NCBI GenBank assembly: GCA_032622095.1
Contig: CP136064.1
Location: 276,483,614-276,547,613 of the forward strand
Direction of reading: 5' to 3'
Source: Siphonodentalium dalli
Taxonomy: Eukaryota > Mollusca > Scaphopoda > Gadilida > Siphonodentaliidae
DNA length: 64,000 nucleotides
Below, one piece after another: positions 43,301-53,410 of this stretch. The position numbers and the translations under genes were made by a program. The first letter of the stretch is position 1, and every line of letters starts with the position of its first letter. The notes beneath the pieces were generated by a model, which worked only from the letters and a program-made list of their open reading frames with translations, was not told the origin of the DNA and did not search any database.

Positions 43301-44523
43301 TTCATCTCTTGATCGACGAGATATTCCCGCGACATGGATGCCCTCTAGAAATAATAACCGATAACGGCAGTGAGAACATTAATTACAAGGTCAGGGACAC
43401 TCTGAAGGCTTTGAACATTCACCACGTGACTACGTCTTATTATCACCCCCAGAGCAACAGTAGAGTGGAGAGATTTCACAGGACTTTTAAAGACATTGTC
43501 TCAAAGAAAGTGGCAGACCAAATAAACACGTGGGACGTCCATTTAAATCAAGCACTAGCTGCGATTCGATTTAACAAAAATGAAACTTCTAAATTCTCCC
43601 CCTTTTTCTTGTTATACAACCGAGACGTCGTGTTCCCAATAGACAATCTCCTAAAACCCAGGCGTAAATACGCGGGAGAAGATTACCATCAGATAGCTCT
43701 GCAACAACAGCACAAATCCTTTATGATGGTACACAAACACGTGAAACAGGCGAAACGCCAACAAGCAGCGAAATTTAACAAAAAGGCCACAGACACCAAA
43801 TTCGAGATTGGCGAGGCCGTCTATGTGAAGAATCATTTACGAAAAAGCAAACTTGAAAGCAAATGGAAACCCTACTTCCGCATAACCAAGCAAATAACGC
43901 CCGTTACTTTCGAGTTAAGGAATCAATTAACTGGGAAAGTCACACAATCCCATGCTGAACATATGCGCAAAGCCAACCTGGAATGGGAAATCCCCAAAAC
44001 TGACAACAACAAGCGTGCTCAAACGTATGTTGTTCCCCCCGAAGACGAAGATAGCGACGTTCCTGCCCCTAACCCTGTGGGTGGGTCTTCTGGCGATGAA
44101 ACAGAACCATTACCAGATGATGTAATCGCTCGATATCGGAGACAATGTTCGGACTCCGATGACGAAGATGTCCCTTTAAGCGAGCTTAAGATGCGCTTAC
44201 AGCGTAGGAAAACGCGACTCGCGCGCTCAGAACCGCTACAAAACCCTGACTCGTCCATGGACGAGAGACCAGAGCCGAATGCCAAGGCACGACGCGCTCC
44301 AGCGCCTCGTCGACACGGGCGCAAAGTAACAAAGATGTTTACGAGTGATGACAGCTCAGAGGATGAGTTAATGGAAGTGGCCGCCATTGAACAAAACCCT
44401 CGTGAATGTAAGCCCGTACCGGCCCCTCGCAAGTGTAAGCAGCTCATGAATGGAGCGCTTAGTGACATAAGAACCAAGCAATCATTTAAAAACCTGTTGT
44501 ACTCGATGGCAGCAGTGATGTAA
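40300..44523 (+). CDS. pol: Pol polyprotein: protease, RT, RNase H, integrase
   Basis: The -1 frame is open through to TAA 44521-44523, about 1407 codons, with no ATG needed. Numbering from GTG 40354: protease LVDSGAEVS (Asp21) and ILGRDWL (90-96); RT with YLDDVLIY (471-478); RNase H from TDAS (~618); integrase zinc domain HDDNGH...CVTCQ (~880-912); DDE residues Asp943 (LDLSGP), Asp1003 (TDNGSE) and Glu1039 (VERFHRTF). No chromodomain is seen. The last ~230 residues are an acidic/basic low-complexity extension (EDEDSDVPAPNP; SDDSSEDE). All catalytic residues are present. Confidence 0.95.
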   Translation, partial: LRNPLIEATCERKFSINIVGNPSSCLVRIGKNKYRSLVDSGAEVSLIHKRVYDALQFRPKLTREHINLSSVNGKSLGVLGSVELTFRMAKLKLTHKFYVANDMTRNMILGRDWLTSRGVRLYYDLGCLKVSDVYVPLESDAHIASLLRLTSKVSLKPQTSTLCMGKSKNLASLRKSTLVEVAQIETGYLASEPGLEIGSSISGVGKRNKVPVLLVNNTNKTFRLRRGSVIGKTIVCDPETNHEINSLSQSYRSPITRNYRDNGYAPGRADRNRVDNSRSARATVEKRLNLTEVSCPEQYRETLVKLLKSNSDIFADKDTELTQTSTVKMHIDTGNHPPIKLRPYRTPLNKRPLVDTAINDMLEADIIRPSSSPYSAPIVMVDKRDGTKRFCVDFRQLNSITKPMSYPLPVIDDILALLGKSKFFTAIDLKSGYWQCQVAEEDKQKTAFACHRGLFEFNSMPFGLRNAGGVFSQLMAQVLCGMGDYAIAYLDDVLIYSESLELHLEHIQKVFDKLRQHTLKLKLKKCQFLKQETRYLGFIIDTDGVRPDPDKVKAIRSLVPPTSVKEVRSFIGMSNYYRRFVPSFSQIAEPLVQLTKKYAKFKWDQACQISFDKLKENLTAVPLLAYPNTATPYTLYTDASDLCIGACLTQLGSDGVEEPIYYLSHKLSDTQTRWPTVEKEAYAIHFALQRLDHYLHNATFTIKTDHKPLKYLLESPMQNKKIQQWALGITGYNCNIEYIAGPDNHCADLLSRTPPNAYTEQEKAEVEVDINDNNLTVAETQAEIAALNSSRFKPKDFASCEVTPKELPNKTQIGQAYQPTNLLFNKPGFNMLEEQKKDPEIASVLEALDKGEDTRNDKHLMIDGVLYYLSSADAEPTPRLWVPAHLQTNIIQQYHDDNGHVGVDKTHDAIRSKYFWPRLYKELNCYVGKCVTCQVRSLQKQSPKMQITDTPPYPFAKIGLDLSGPYPTSLSGNRYIISFIDLYSGWAEAFPVKDKSADNVVHLLIDEIFPRHGCPLEIITDNGSENINYKVRDTLKALNIHHVTTSYYHPQSNSRVERFHRTFKDIVSKKVADQINTWDVHLNQALAAIRFNKNETSKFSPFFLLYNRDVVFPIDNLLKPRRKYAGEDYHQIALQQQHKSFMMVHKHVKQAKRQQAAKFNKKATDTKFEIGEAVYVKNHLRKSKLESKWKPYFRITKQITPVTFELRNQLTGKVTQSHAEHMRKANLEWEIPKTDNNKRAQTYVVPPEDEDSDVPAPNPVGGSSGDETEPLPDDVIARYRRQCSDSDDEDVPLSELKMRLQRRKTRLARSEPLQNPDSSMDERPEPNAKARRAPAPRRHGRKVTKMFTSDDSSEDELMEVAAIEQNPRECKPVPAPRKCKQLMNGALSDIRTKQSFKNLLYSMAAVM

Positions 44524-44902
44524 ATAATAATGAAACGCCCGAACTATTTATCTGGATTTCATTTCGGAATGAATGAGACCCCACTTTTAACTGTCTTATT
44601 GATGACTGATGAGTCTAACCTGGCTTCGTAAATGTTGAAAATAATTAGCCCAACGACCCAGACCGAATCGCGAATAAATAGTCATGTTCGGATCAATGAC
44701 AGGTCGCGCGCCCCATGAAACCCGGCACGTGCGCATGGCGATTTAATAAATAAAGCTTTGAACTTTGCAATCGCGCACCGAGAGATAACGTGCACGCCGC
44801 CACCCTTAGGGTTACTACGTTTAAGAGCACCCCGCTCAAATAAACACGATCGAAAATATGCTCACGACTGACTTAGTGAACGAAAAAGTATTACCCCAAT
44901 GA
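44524..44902 (+). other. pol to accessory-ORF spacer
   Basis: No frame of note. A splice acceptor for the downstream ORFs may lie here but no convincing one was identified. Confidence 0.4.
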
Positions 44903-45193
44903 ATGGTAGAGATGGCCAGGGTGGTATTTTGCCCTAGAAACGTAGTTACAGTAGTAATTTTCATTATCTTGACCCACCGATTCTGGTGGAAATTTGTTAA
45001 ACATCAGTTGCCAAGGTTAGCCATTATGTATAGTAAGCAGTTAGACCAGCGACCTGAGGATATCCCGAATGCCGTGTTCAAAGGACCCATCGACGAAGCA
45101 ATGGAGACGGATGCACCAAAGCCGTCTGCGCTATTCCGGGACAACACTCAGGAACGCCTACATGTATATCCAATTATAGCCGTCAGAAGCTGA
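44903..45193 (+). CDS. Accessory ORF 1: small single-span membrane protein
   Basis: 96 residues from ATG 44903. Residues ~12-30 are hydrophobic (NVVTVVIFIILTHRFWW), followed by basic residues, so a membrane span with a ~65-residue tail is predicted. There is no cleavable signal, furin site or Cys-rich ectodomain, so it is not an envelope protein of known type. It lies 380 bases after pol in the place where env occurs in retroviruses. Function unknown. Confidence 0.5.
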   Translation: MVEMARVVFCPRNVVTVVIFIILTHRFWWKFVKHQLPRLAIMYSKQLDQRPEDIPNAVFKGPIDEAMETDAPKPSALFRDNTQERLHVYPIIAVRS

Positions 45194-45661
45194 CCACATC
45201 TGTGGCGGATTTGGATTAGTATTAATTATGTATCGTATATTAATGTATTCCGAATTTCCTTCGTAATTATTGTTGCGCGGATATCAGAATCATTTGCATG
45301 TATATAGACATTTATGCATTTCATATATTTCAAATATTAATTGTTGCATAACGATGTCCAGGGTATTATAGTTGTATAATCATCAGAATGATTATAGCAA
45401 GCGTTGAATAGGGACTATAAATCCCGACATTCGGTCATAAGTTTTGATGATTGAAATCAATCACCCCGACTTATCTTGTGTTTAACTGTTCGTCAACCAA
45501 TCCATCTATATAATTAGTTGTAAATTCCATTTTCGTATTGGGCCGATCTGACGACCCTCAAGCGATACCGATAAATTGGAAAAGTAACCATTGTGTATAC
45601 TGACTGTGTCATTTGTTCTCAAACCTCACACAAATATCCGTTTGAGTATTACAGGCTGACC
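45194..45661 (+). other. AT-rich spacer between accessory ORFs
   Basis: No supported gene. The sequence is AT-rich with CATTTCATATATTTCAAAT-type words. Confidence 0.4.
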
Positions 45662-46183
45662 ATGGCGGTGGAACAAGGGTCGACCAGTTGTCAGAACCTA
45701 CCCCCATACTCGGACATTGAGGACGAAAATACCTCGACATCCGATGATGACGATATGACACCCAATTCAGATGCACGACCATCCACCAGCAGGCGGCCGC
45801 ATGAAAGCTACCTCGACATGATGCCGCGCATGCAGTCACCCACATCCTACAACCAGCCATGGGTACAGCCTTACAACGAGCATAGACGATATTACGCGAT
45901 GCAGTCACCTCCCCCGCCTTACAGCCCGCCCAGAGAATCTGAAGATGCACTCATCGACATCGACCCCGATTGGTACTACTTCACGGACGAACACCGACAG
46001 CCGATACAGACTCGCCAGCGAACCTACGCTAGAGCACGACAGCAGCCGTACCAACGACACCGACGGACATACGAACAACGGAGGCCTCTCATTCACCGAT
46101 GCCGCTGTTGCGAACTACTCCGACGAATCATCAACCTGCTACGCAGCAACGTATTGGACTTGCGATTTCAAGATCAACTTTAA
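45662..46183 (+). CDS. Accessory ORF 2: PPxY-containing, arginine-rich protein
   Basis: The ATG at 45662 sits in a strong context (GACCATGG) and gives 173 residues. Two proline motifs, LPPYSD near residue 14 and PPPPYSPP near residue 85, match the PPxY type that binds WW-domain ubiquitin ligases and acts as a late domain in many retroviruses. An acidic Ser/Asp/Glu stretch lies between them. The C-terminal ~60 residues are Arg-rich (RQRTYARARQQPYQRHRRTY) and end with a CRCC cluster and an amphipathic helix. A regulatory or release role is inferred; no homologue is recognised. Confidence 0.6.
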   Translation: MAVEQGSTSCQNLPPYSDIEDENTSTSDDDDMTPNSDARPSTSRRPHESYLDMMPRMQSPTSYNQPWVQPYNEHRRYYAMQSPPPPYSPPRESEDALIDIDPDWYYFTDEHRQPIQTRQRTYARARQQPYQRHRRTYEQRRPLIHRCRCCELLRRIINLLRSNVLDLRFQDQL

Positions 46184-46186
46184 ATC

Positions 46187-46203
46187 GAAAAAGTGAAGGA
46201 GTA
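46187..46203 (+). promoter_or_regulatory. Polypurine tract
   Basis: GAAAAAGTGAAGGAGT lies directly before the 3' LTR. The purine run is broken by two T bases. It is the expected start of plus-strand DNA synthesis. Confidence 0.65.
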
Positions 46204-46204
46204 A

Positions 46205-46972
46205 TGTGCCAAGACAACCCCAGGGACATAACTTTCAACCTGGGAAGAAGATAGGAAATCTCTAAGTCAGAGGGGCGCTCGATTACCACACATATCAGCG
46301 TCGCTGTTGACCACATCTAGATCGCAAGTACTGAGCACCAAATCGAATTAGCGAGCGTCCATGCAATAACATAGGGAAATGATTTGTGGAGTAAACAGAA
46401 CACGGTATTGAGGATTAGCAAGACCAGATGTATCGCCTATAAAAGCTACTGAACCCAGGAGAGTTAATAGGACTCATGGGGAGATGACGATAACTCAATT
46501 ACCCTAAGTAATTCTGGAACCGACGCGCCGTGAAAATACACATGGCCATCATTAGCAGACACTGGGTATTTTAGGAAGAAGAAAACCGACATCCAGGGGG
46601 AGTTCTAACCAGTTTCTATCTGACCACCACAAGCGATCACCACGAACCTCGGACGCTTAGAAGAGCAGTGTGGAGCAATGGACGAGAATACAAGGTAAAC
46701 ATTATGCTCTTGTATTTCTAACAACGCCCCACTGATGCGCCGACGGAGGAAGAAGAAGAGCAGACGACAGGAAGACGAACTCAACCGGAACTCAACCGAG
46801 TAGAAGACAAGCAGACACACACAACCTATGAAGACGGAAGAAGACTCTAAACCAAGCAGACGACAGGAAGAGAAACCCAGATGCCGATGATTGAACATTA
46901 TTGACTTTGTTATATATAAATAATCAAACCGTTCTGATAGCCTTAAGAGTTATATGTACCCGTATTGGCACA
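46205..46972 (+). repeat. 3' LTR
   Basis: 768 bp, same ends as the 5' LTR (TGTGCC...GGCACA), one mismatch by eye. Followed by ACCA, the target duplication. Confidence 0.92.
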
Positions 46973-48057
46973 ACCATGGTTATGGCCAGGTGCGAGAATT
47001 GTTTTTAATCTGAACCCTGAAAATTGCTAAATCCTAGCATCCAGCCTTAAGATTTCCAATTGTTGGACATTTTCCAAACTTGACGCACCTCTAAGGTTGG
47101 ATCATTTCCAACTGATGGCCATTTCACTCCAACAATTTGGCCAAAAATTAAGCAAATGTTGCCTAAAGAACTCACCAATAACAAATTGTTGAAAATAAAA
47201 CTACGAGAACAATTTCAACATATTGCTAATGTCAAATTTCCAACTATTGCCGTGTCAGGTATGAAATTTCCAGCATTTGAATATTTTGATTAAAGTTGGG
47301 ATGAGACACCCCCATCGCCACGGCCCTATATACATGGACATGGTGAACGCCCGAGTAAAATGAAAAAACATATTTTATTGTATAATGTGCAAACGGAAAA
47401 TGTGTCACATTTGATTCGCATTGTTGAAACTTATATATAAAATCCAATCCGAATGATTAGACACCAATTTGTAGATGTATGCGACGAAAAGATATCAAAA
47501 CTGACAATGACCATGCTTTTGGTGCGACACTCACTTCACAGGCTGTCTATGAACACAAACAAAACATTAACAATGTTGTTTAAATATCTATAAAATTACC
47601 AATAGCAATACCTGAAAGTTTGAGTTGGATATTAATAATTTCGGCATTTCCATTTCTAAAAAGTTTCATTTCACTATACTGCCCAACCATATCTCTAACA
47701 GGAAGCGGCTAGATGTTTACAGGTGTACAGCAATATCATATTGCAGTTCAGTGAGAACTGAAACGAAAACTATTAACAAGTAAAGGAGACACATGAATAT
47801 ATGCTTAGCTTCGCCGGCGATGTGTAAACACTCTGCCCAACCTTCGCCGGCTAATGGGTTCGCCGGGTAACGGCTGCACCGGCTATGTGTGAACGTCACC
47901 TTAGTCAACTAAATCTTCTATTCTGGTTGTCCCAGTATATTAAGAGGCATGATAAGTTCATTTAAGGGATGCAGTATGGATTTTGCCGAAAACCTCTTTT
48001 GCGATTCTGTCCATGTATTTTAAAACTGAAATGGGCAGAACGTTGAAACGGAACTGA

Positions 48058-49584
48058 GGTGACGTTCACACATAGCCGGTGAAGCCGTTACCCGGCGAAC
48101 TCGTTAGCCGGCGAAGGTTGGCCAGAGTGTTTACACATCGCCGGCGAAGATACGCATATATAAATGTGTCTCCTTTACTTGTTAATAGTTTTCGTTTTAG
48201 TTCTCACTGAACTGCAATATGATATTGCTGTACACCTGTAAACATCTATAGCCGCTTCCTGTTAGAGATATGGTTGGGCAGTATAGTGAAATGAAACTTT
48301 TTAGAAATGGAAATGCTGAAATTATTAATATCCAACTCAAACTTTCAGGTATTGCTATTGGTAATTTTATAGATATTTAAAAAACATTGTTAATGGTTTG
48401 TTTGGATTCATATACAGCATGTGAAGTGAGTGTCGCACCAAAAGCATGGCCATTGTCAGTTTTGAGATCTTTTCGTCGCATACATCTACAAATTGGTGTC
48501 TAATCATTCGGATTGGATTTTATATTATATATATAAGTTTCAACATCGCGAATCTATTGTGACACATTTTCCGTTTGCACATTATACAATAAAATATGTT
48601 TTTCATTTTACTCGGGCGTTCACCATGTCCATGTATATAGGGCCGTGGCGATGGGGTGTCTCATCCCAACTTTAATCAAAATATTCAAAAGCTGGAAATT
48701 TCATACCTGACACGGCAATAGTTGGACATTTGACACCAGCAATATGTTGAAATTGTTCTCGTAGTTTTATTTTCATCAATTTGTTATTGGTGATTTCTTT
48801 AGGCAACATTTGCTTATTTTTTTACCAAATTGTTGGACTGAAATGACCATCAGTTGGAAATGATCCAACCTTATTAGAGGTGCGTCAAGTTTGGAAAATG
48901 TCCAACAATTGGAAATATTAAGGCTGAATGCTAGGGTTTTGCAATTTTCAGATTAAAAAAAATTCTCACACCTGCCATAACCACGGTCGGTCGATAAATT
49001 CCAAAGATGAACAGTCCCACACTCAGATTTAGATTATTGAACTAATTTTCCGTTAAGTTTGAATCCATAGAAACGTGCCATCCCATTTCCTCCATATATA
49101 TATATGGACATACATGTACATGAATTAATTCCCTCGAATGCGCAACAAATGTACCATGCACATGCAGAGTACGTGTACCATCATCGGTTAGTATTTATAA
49201 TAATAGCTTGTAACCAAGGTGCGTGACCACCGACCTGACAGCTGATTAGAGACAATCAAACTGGCACACTGACCAATATATATACAGGTGAAAAGCGGGC
49301 TGGTCTATCAGAGATTACACAATACTATTGTTCGAGTTAATTGTTGAAAGGAAATCACCCATGACGGCATGACCCCAGATAAACATCTAACTTAACCGCA
49401 GAGCGAATTAGAATCCATACGACAATCAGGTGCTTGTACTAAATCATTTTATCCAAAAGTTGAAAACCGTATAGCTGAGTATCCGGATAGCCGTAATTCT
49501 TATCCGGCGAAGTATAAACACTCTATTGTTATCGCTGCGGCTAAAGCGAATGCGATCTTCGCCGGGTAATGTATAAACACCCCC
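48058..49584 (-). mobile_element. Element C, inverted copy of element B
   Basis: Bounded by GGTGACGTTCACACATAGCC at 48058 and the reverse complement of GGGGGTGTTTATACATTACC ending 49584, with TGA duplications at 48055-48057 and 49585-49587. It is 1527 bp and has no transposase frame. It faces element B across 157 bp, so the two could form a large hairpin. The inverted host repeat at ~52255 carries a single TAA at the matching point. Confidence 0.8.
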
Positions 49585-49587
49585 TGA

Positions 49588-50645
49588 GAGGGGTCATGGT
49601 ATGTGGTTACTCTGGCCCACTATAATCCACAATAATCAACTTAATACAGTGTGTATGTATGTGTAATGTATTACTATAGGTGAGGTGAGGATGTATACGG
49701 GGAGTTATTGTATTCATGAATGATATGAATAGTTATACAATGTGTGACTATATGGTCATGTATGGGGTGTCCACGTTCAGTTGTATCGGCATATAAGGAC
49801 TAGCTTATGGTCATGTGTGAGGTGAACATGTGTACAGGGAGTTGTTGTCTGGTCATTGAAGTGATGTATGTGTATATCGAGATTAGCTACATTGTCCATC
49901 TTTGTGTTGTGTATGTATATATGGAGTGACAGTGCGGTCATGGGTAGGATGTATAGGTGTACACTGGGTGGCTGTATTGCCACGGGTGGGTGTATATGTA
50001 TACACGCGTTAGCTATATGGTAATAGCTGGGGTGTATGGATAAATATGGAGTGGTATGGTTATGGGCAATGTGTACATGGAATGACTGCAGGGTCAATGT
50101 TGTTGGAGTGTATATGCATACATGGAGTACAGTTTGATGGTCATTGGCGGGCTTGTGTATATAGATAGTGACATCATTGTAATGGGTAGGATGTATATGC
50201 TTATCTGTTGTGGCTGTATTGTAATTGATATGTGTACCGGTATACAGTGAATAGCTGAATGTTCATGGATGGGGTGTGTAATAATACAGCGATTGGCTGA
50301 ATTATCATGGTTGTGCTGTATTTGCAAGTCTGAAGTGTACGAATGGCCGTGTGCGGAGTATATATATATATATGTATATCTAGAAGGACTGTATGGTAAT
50401 TGATGAGCATATACACCTGGAGTGACTATGGTCATGTGTTAACCAGTACAGACAACCAACCAATACAGGTAATTATAGGCTAACACATACATGTAACTGG
50501 GTTTCTGACAAGGTAACACAGCTGCCCGCGTCAACGAAAATCACACCCAGCCCTCCGGAATGACAATAACAAATAAAAATGGAGCACCATAAGGCATTTC
50601 CGTTTGTCAACATAAGAATAGTGAAATAGTGACTATATTGTCATC
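49588..50645. repeat. ~60-bp degenerate minisatellite, part 1
   Basis: Diverged head-to-tail units of the type GGAGTGACTATATGGTCATG followed by GGTGGGGTGTATATGTATAC run from ~49640 to 50440 and continue at 51630-52085. The minus-strand open frames across it are repeat artefacts. Confidence 0.65.
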
Positions 50646-50658
50646 GTTGGGTGTATAT

Positions 50659-51621
50659 TAGTGATGCGGACCGGACCGGACCATGCACCTTGGGTGGTCC
50701 AGTCCACTGCCAAGGCGGTCCAGTCCGGTCCGGTCCAGGCCATTCCGGTCCGGTACACATGCCTGGTCGCAGCCTGGACCGATCCAAAACGGTCCGGTCC
50801 ACATATAATAGGCTATATGTTAATGAATTCTCTGTTTTCTCAAAGTTTTTACTCTGTATAGTACAAACTATAAGGTTACTGAGTTCAGTGCATTGCAATG
50901 AGTCCATATATGTTAAAACTTACATTGTTTGCCGATTGTATGCATCAGTGTCTGTCTCTGGTGGGATATACTGGGAACGATGCACGATAATAGTATTTCT
51001 AGTAATTGCGAACATGCACTAATTAAATGTATTGGACAGATAAAAAGCTAGGGCCAGAATGTGTCATAACCAATCTAACATGGCACTCAACTGATCGTAT
51101 GCATGATTCGTATCATACTTATTTTCATTAAATTGAAATAATTTAAACGAAATAACTATACTGATGACGATTATACAAATGTGTACTAATATGACTACTA
51201 CATTAATATTGGAGTCTTGGAGATTGTGATGGTTGATTGTATAGTCCTGACAATTACAGTTATATACCTAAGTACAACTACTATTGGATTAATGTGACTG
51301 TCTTGTCTTTCATTATAAGGAAATTGACATGTACAAAGTACATCTATACATTGTTTTCGTGGCATCAAACGTTTAATAGATATTAACCACTTGAATGCGT
51401 CAATACATTGTTGTTAATTGATAGGACGGCAAATACGCAATAATATTCGCGATAGTTTATTATAACTGAAGTAAAATAGTGGACCGGACCGGAGAGTACC
51501 GGACCGGCGGCAAAAAGCGGTCCGGTCCGGTCCAGTGACACCCGGTCCGGACCGGACCGGACCGCGGTCCACCCCTGGACCGCGGACCGGACCGGTCGAA
51601 AGCGGTCCGGTCGCATCACTA
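50659..51621. mobile_element. hAT-type MITE inserted in the minisatellite
   Basis: 963 bp with ends TAGTGATGCGGACCGG and CCGGTCGCATCACTA, flanked by an 8-bp duplication GTGTATAT at 50651-50658 and 51622-51629. Both ends are rich in tandem CGGAC/GGTCC words. 8-bp duplications and TAGTGATG-type ends are hallmarks of the hAT superfamily. No transposase frame. Confidence 0.85.
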
Positions 51622-51629
51622 GTGTATAT

Positions 51630-52200
51630 GTATATCTTGAGTGCCAATATGGCCATGCATGTGGCAAATAAATACACATACATGGATTGATTGTATAGAG
51701 AGCTTTCCGATGAATGGCAACAAGCCATATTTCCGACTAATCCTGAAAAATATTACCAATGGTGAGGCGAATAGAATACAAGATGTTACTGTATGTTCAT
51801 GGATGTAGGGAATAGGTATACAGGTCGTGACTATAGTCATGGGTGGGGTGTAAGAGTGTACCTGCATGGTGTGCCTGCATGTTTACTCACGGCTATATGG
51901 CCATGTGTGGTTGGTGTATGGGCATACCCATGTGTGGCTGTATAGTAGTGGGTGAGGTGTATGTGTATAACGCGAGTGACACATGTTCATGTATGTGGTA
52001 TTCATGTATATATGGAGTGACTGCATGGTCATGTGTGAGTTGCATTGGTTTACCTTTGGGTGACTATCAATTTCCTATAGCTATAACTCAAGGATATATT
52101 AACCGATAGAGAGATCATAATTATCAGAGTGTCTCCAAATTAATGGCGTTTGGTATGCAATTATGAAGGAAACAGATTTCATGACAATATATAGTTTATA
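51630..52200. repeat. ~60-bp minisatellite, part 2
   Basis: Continuation of the units seen before 50645. Near 51700-51745 it contains a fragment of the mariner-like palindrome found at 58422-58638. Confidence 0.6.
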
Positions 52201-53410
52201 GGTTATTATATTTTGATGCTAATGAGTAGCCACATAATATGATCCCTCTTAGTTCAGTTTAAATGTTCTGCCCATTTCCGTTCAAAAACATAGACAGAAT
52301 CCCAAAAGAAGTTTTCGGCAAACATTCATACTGCATGTCTGCATCCCTTAAAATGATTTGTCATGCCTCATAATGTACTAGGACAACCAGAATATAACAC
52401 TTAGTTGTCAGTTGATTAAGTGGCATGTTTAATAACCAAGTGAGTCACAATTTGCAACCTTTTCGGAACAGCTTAGAATAATGTTCGGAATAAATATGAC
52501 AAATCACCTTTTTACCAAATTTGTTTGCCATTTTGCAAGCCATCTTGAGTGATTATGTCTAAAACATCTCAGTGTCCAACATTTAAGATATATCAAAAAT
52601 AAAAAGCACATTAATTTTGATACAAAAGATAGTTCCATTTTACTTGAAAAAATGGTGCAAATCTGCAAAGTTATTTTTTTTGCCGATTTTGGTGCCAAGT
52701 TTGTGATTTAAAAAATCCCATAATTCTGGTAATTTCAGTGGTTAAAACAGTAAAAATTAATCAAGGTGCATCAGAAATGTTAGTGTTCAATGCGTATAAG
52801 ACAGAACAGTCAATTTTATTCACCAACCACTGTTGAACCACAACTTATAAGCGGTTGCACTGAAGGCTGGTGCAATATTTACCATTTTTGTCGCTATTTT
52901 GGCAGCCATTTAGAGCCAAAGTGACAATTTTGTTACTTTTCCACAGTCTTTCCAATTTCTTGATGAAATATGACTATAATCCCAATGGTGATTTTTGTTT
53001 TAAATGTCATACCGCATTCTGTAAACTAAATTTTTTTAATGATCGGAAGGGGAGGGGACCCCAATGACGGCATATTTTATTTCCCCGATGGTCAGTTAAC
53101 AAAATACAAAATAAAGTGAAAATTTTAAACCAGTTCCAAACAGCAGAAACTTATCTTAAAGATATCAATAAAAAACATAACATTTTCCACTTCCGGTCGC
53201 CATTTTGGCTGCCATCTTTGGCAGGGACTTCCAATTTTGGCATAAAAAGGGAGCGTTATGTCTTAGCTTCACAAGATTGTATACATATGTACACATATGA
53301 CAAAATGTTCTCACTATAATTGCATCAAATTGCAACAACTGACTTAATGGAAAATGGCAGCCATATTGAACGCTATCTTGAATTACAAAAAAAATGCTCA
53401 AAGCGGATTT
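52201..53410 (-). repeat. Uninterrupted inverted copy of the host repeat
   Basis: Similar, inverted, to 37080-37664 plus 47901-48057 and the first bases after 49587. It retains single-copy target words where elements B and C and the foldback are inserted in the other copy. Confidence 0.7.

Larger units (their letters stand above)
38313..46976 (+). mobile_element. Ty3/Gypsy LTR retrotransposon, apparently intact
   Basis: Two 768-bp LTRs (38317-39084 and 46205-46972) bracket gag, pol and two accessory ORFs. A 4-bp target duplication ACCA lies at 38313-38316 and 46973-46976. Element C at ~48975-48995 carries the same flanking sequence without the insertion. By eye the LTRs differ at one base, so the insertion is recent. 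Gene order protease-RT-RNase H-integrase is that of Metaviridae. Confidence 0.93.
37665..47900 (+). mobile_element. Element B (same family as element A), interrupted by an LTR retrotransposon
   Basis: The left end GGGGGTGTTTATACATTACC follows TTA at 37662-37664. The right end is the reverse complement of GGTGACGTTCACACATAGCC, followed by TTA at 47901-47903. The element proper is 37665-38316 plus 46977-47900, about 1576 bp. The inverted repeat at ~52420 has a single TTA at the matching point. No transposase frame. Confidence 0.8.

Noticed and set aside
44903-45193. Envelope gene of the LTR retrotransposon
   Set aside because: Too short, with no signal cleavage site, furin site, fusion segment or Cys-rich ectodomain. 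Kept as an accessory membrane ORF instead.
49777-50435. Minus-strand proteins rich in His, Ile and Thr, repeated at 63240-63898
   Set aside because: They translate the ~60-bp minisatellite, in more than one frame, so no frame is privileged.
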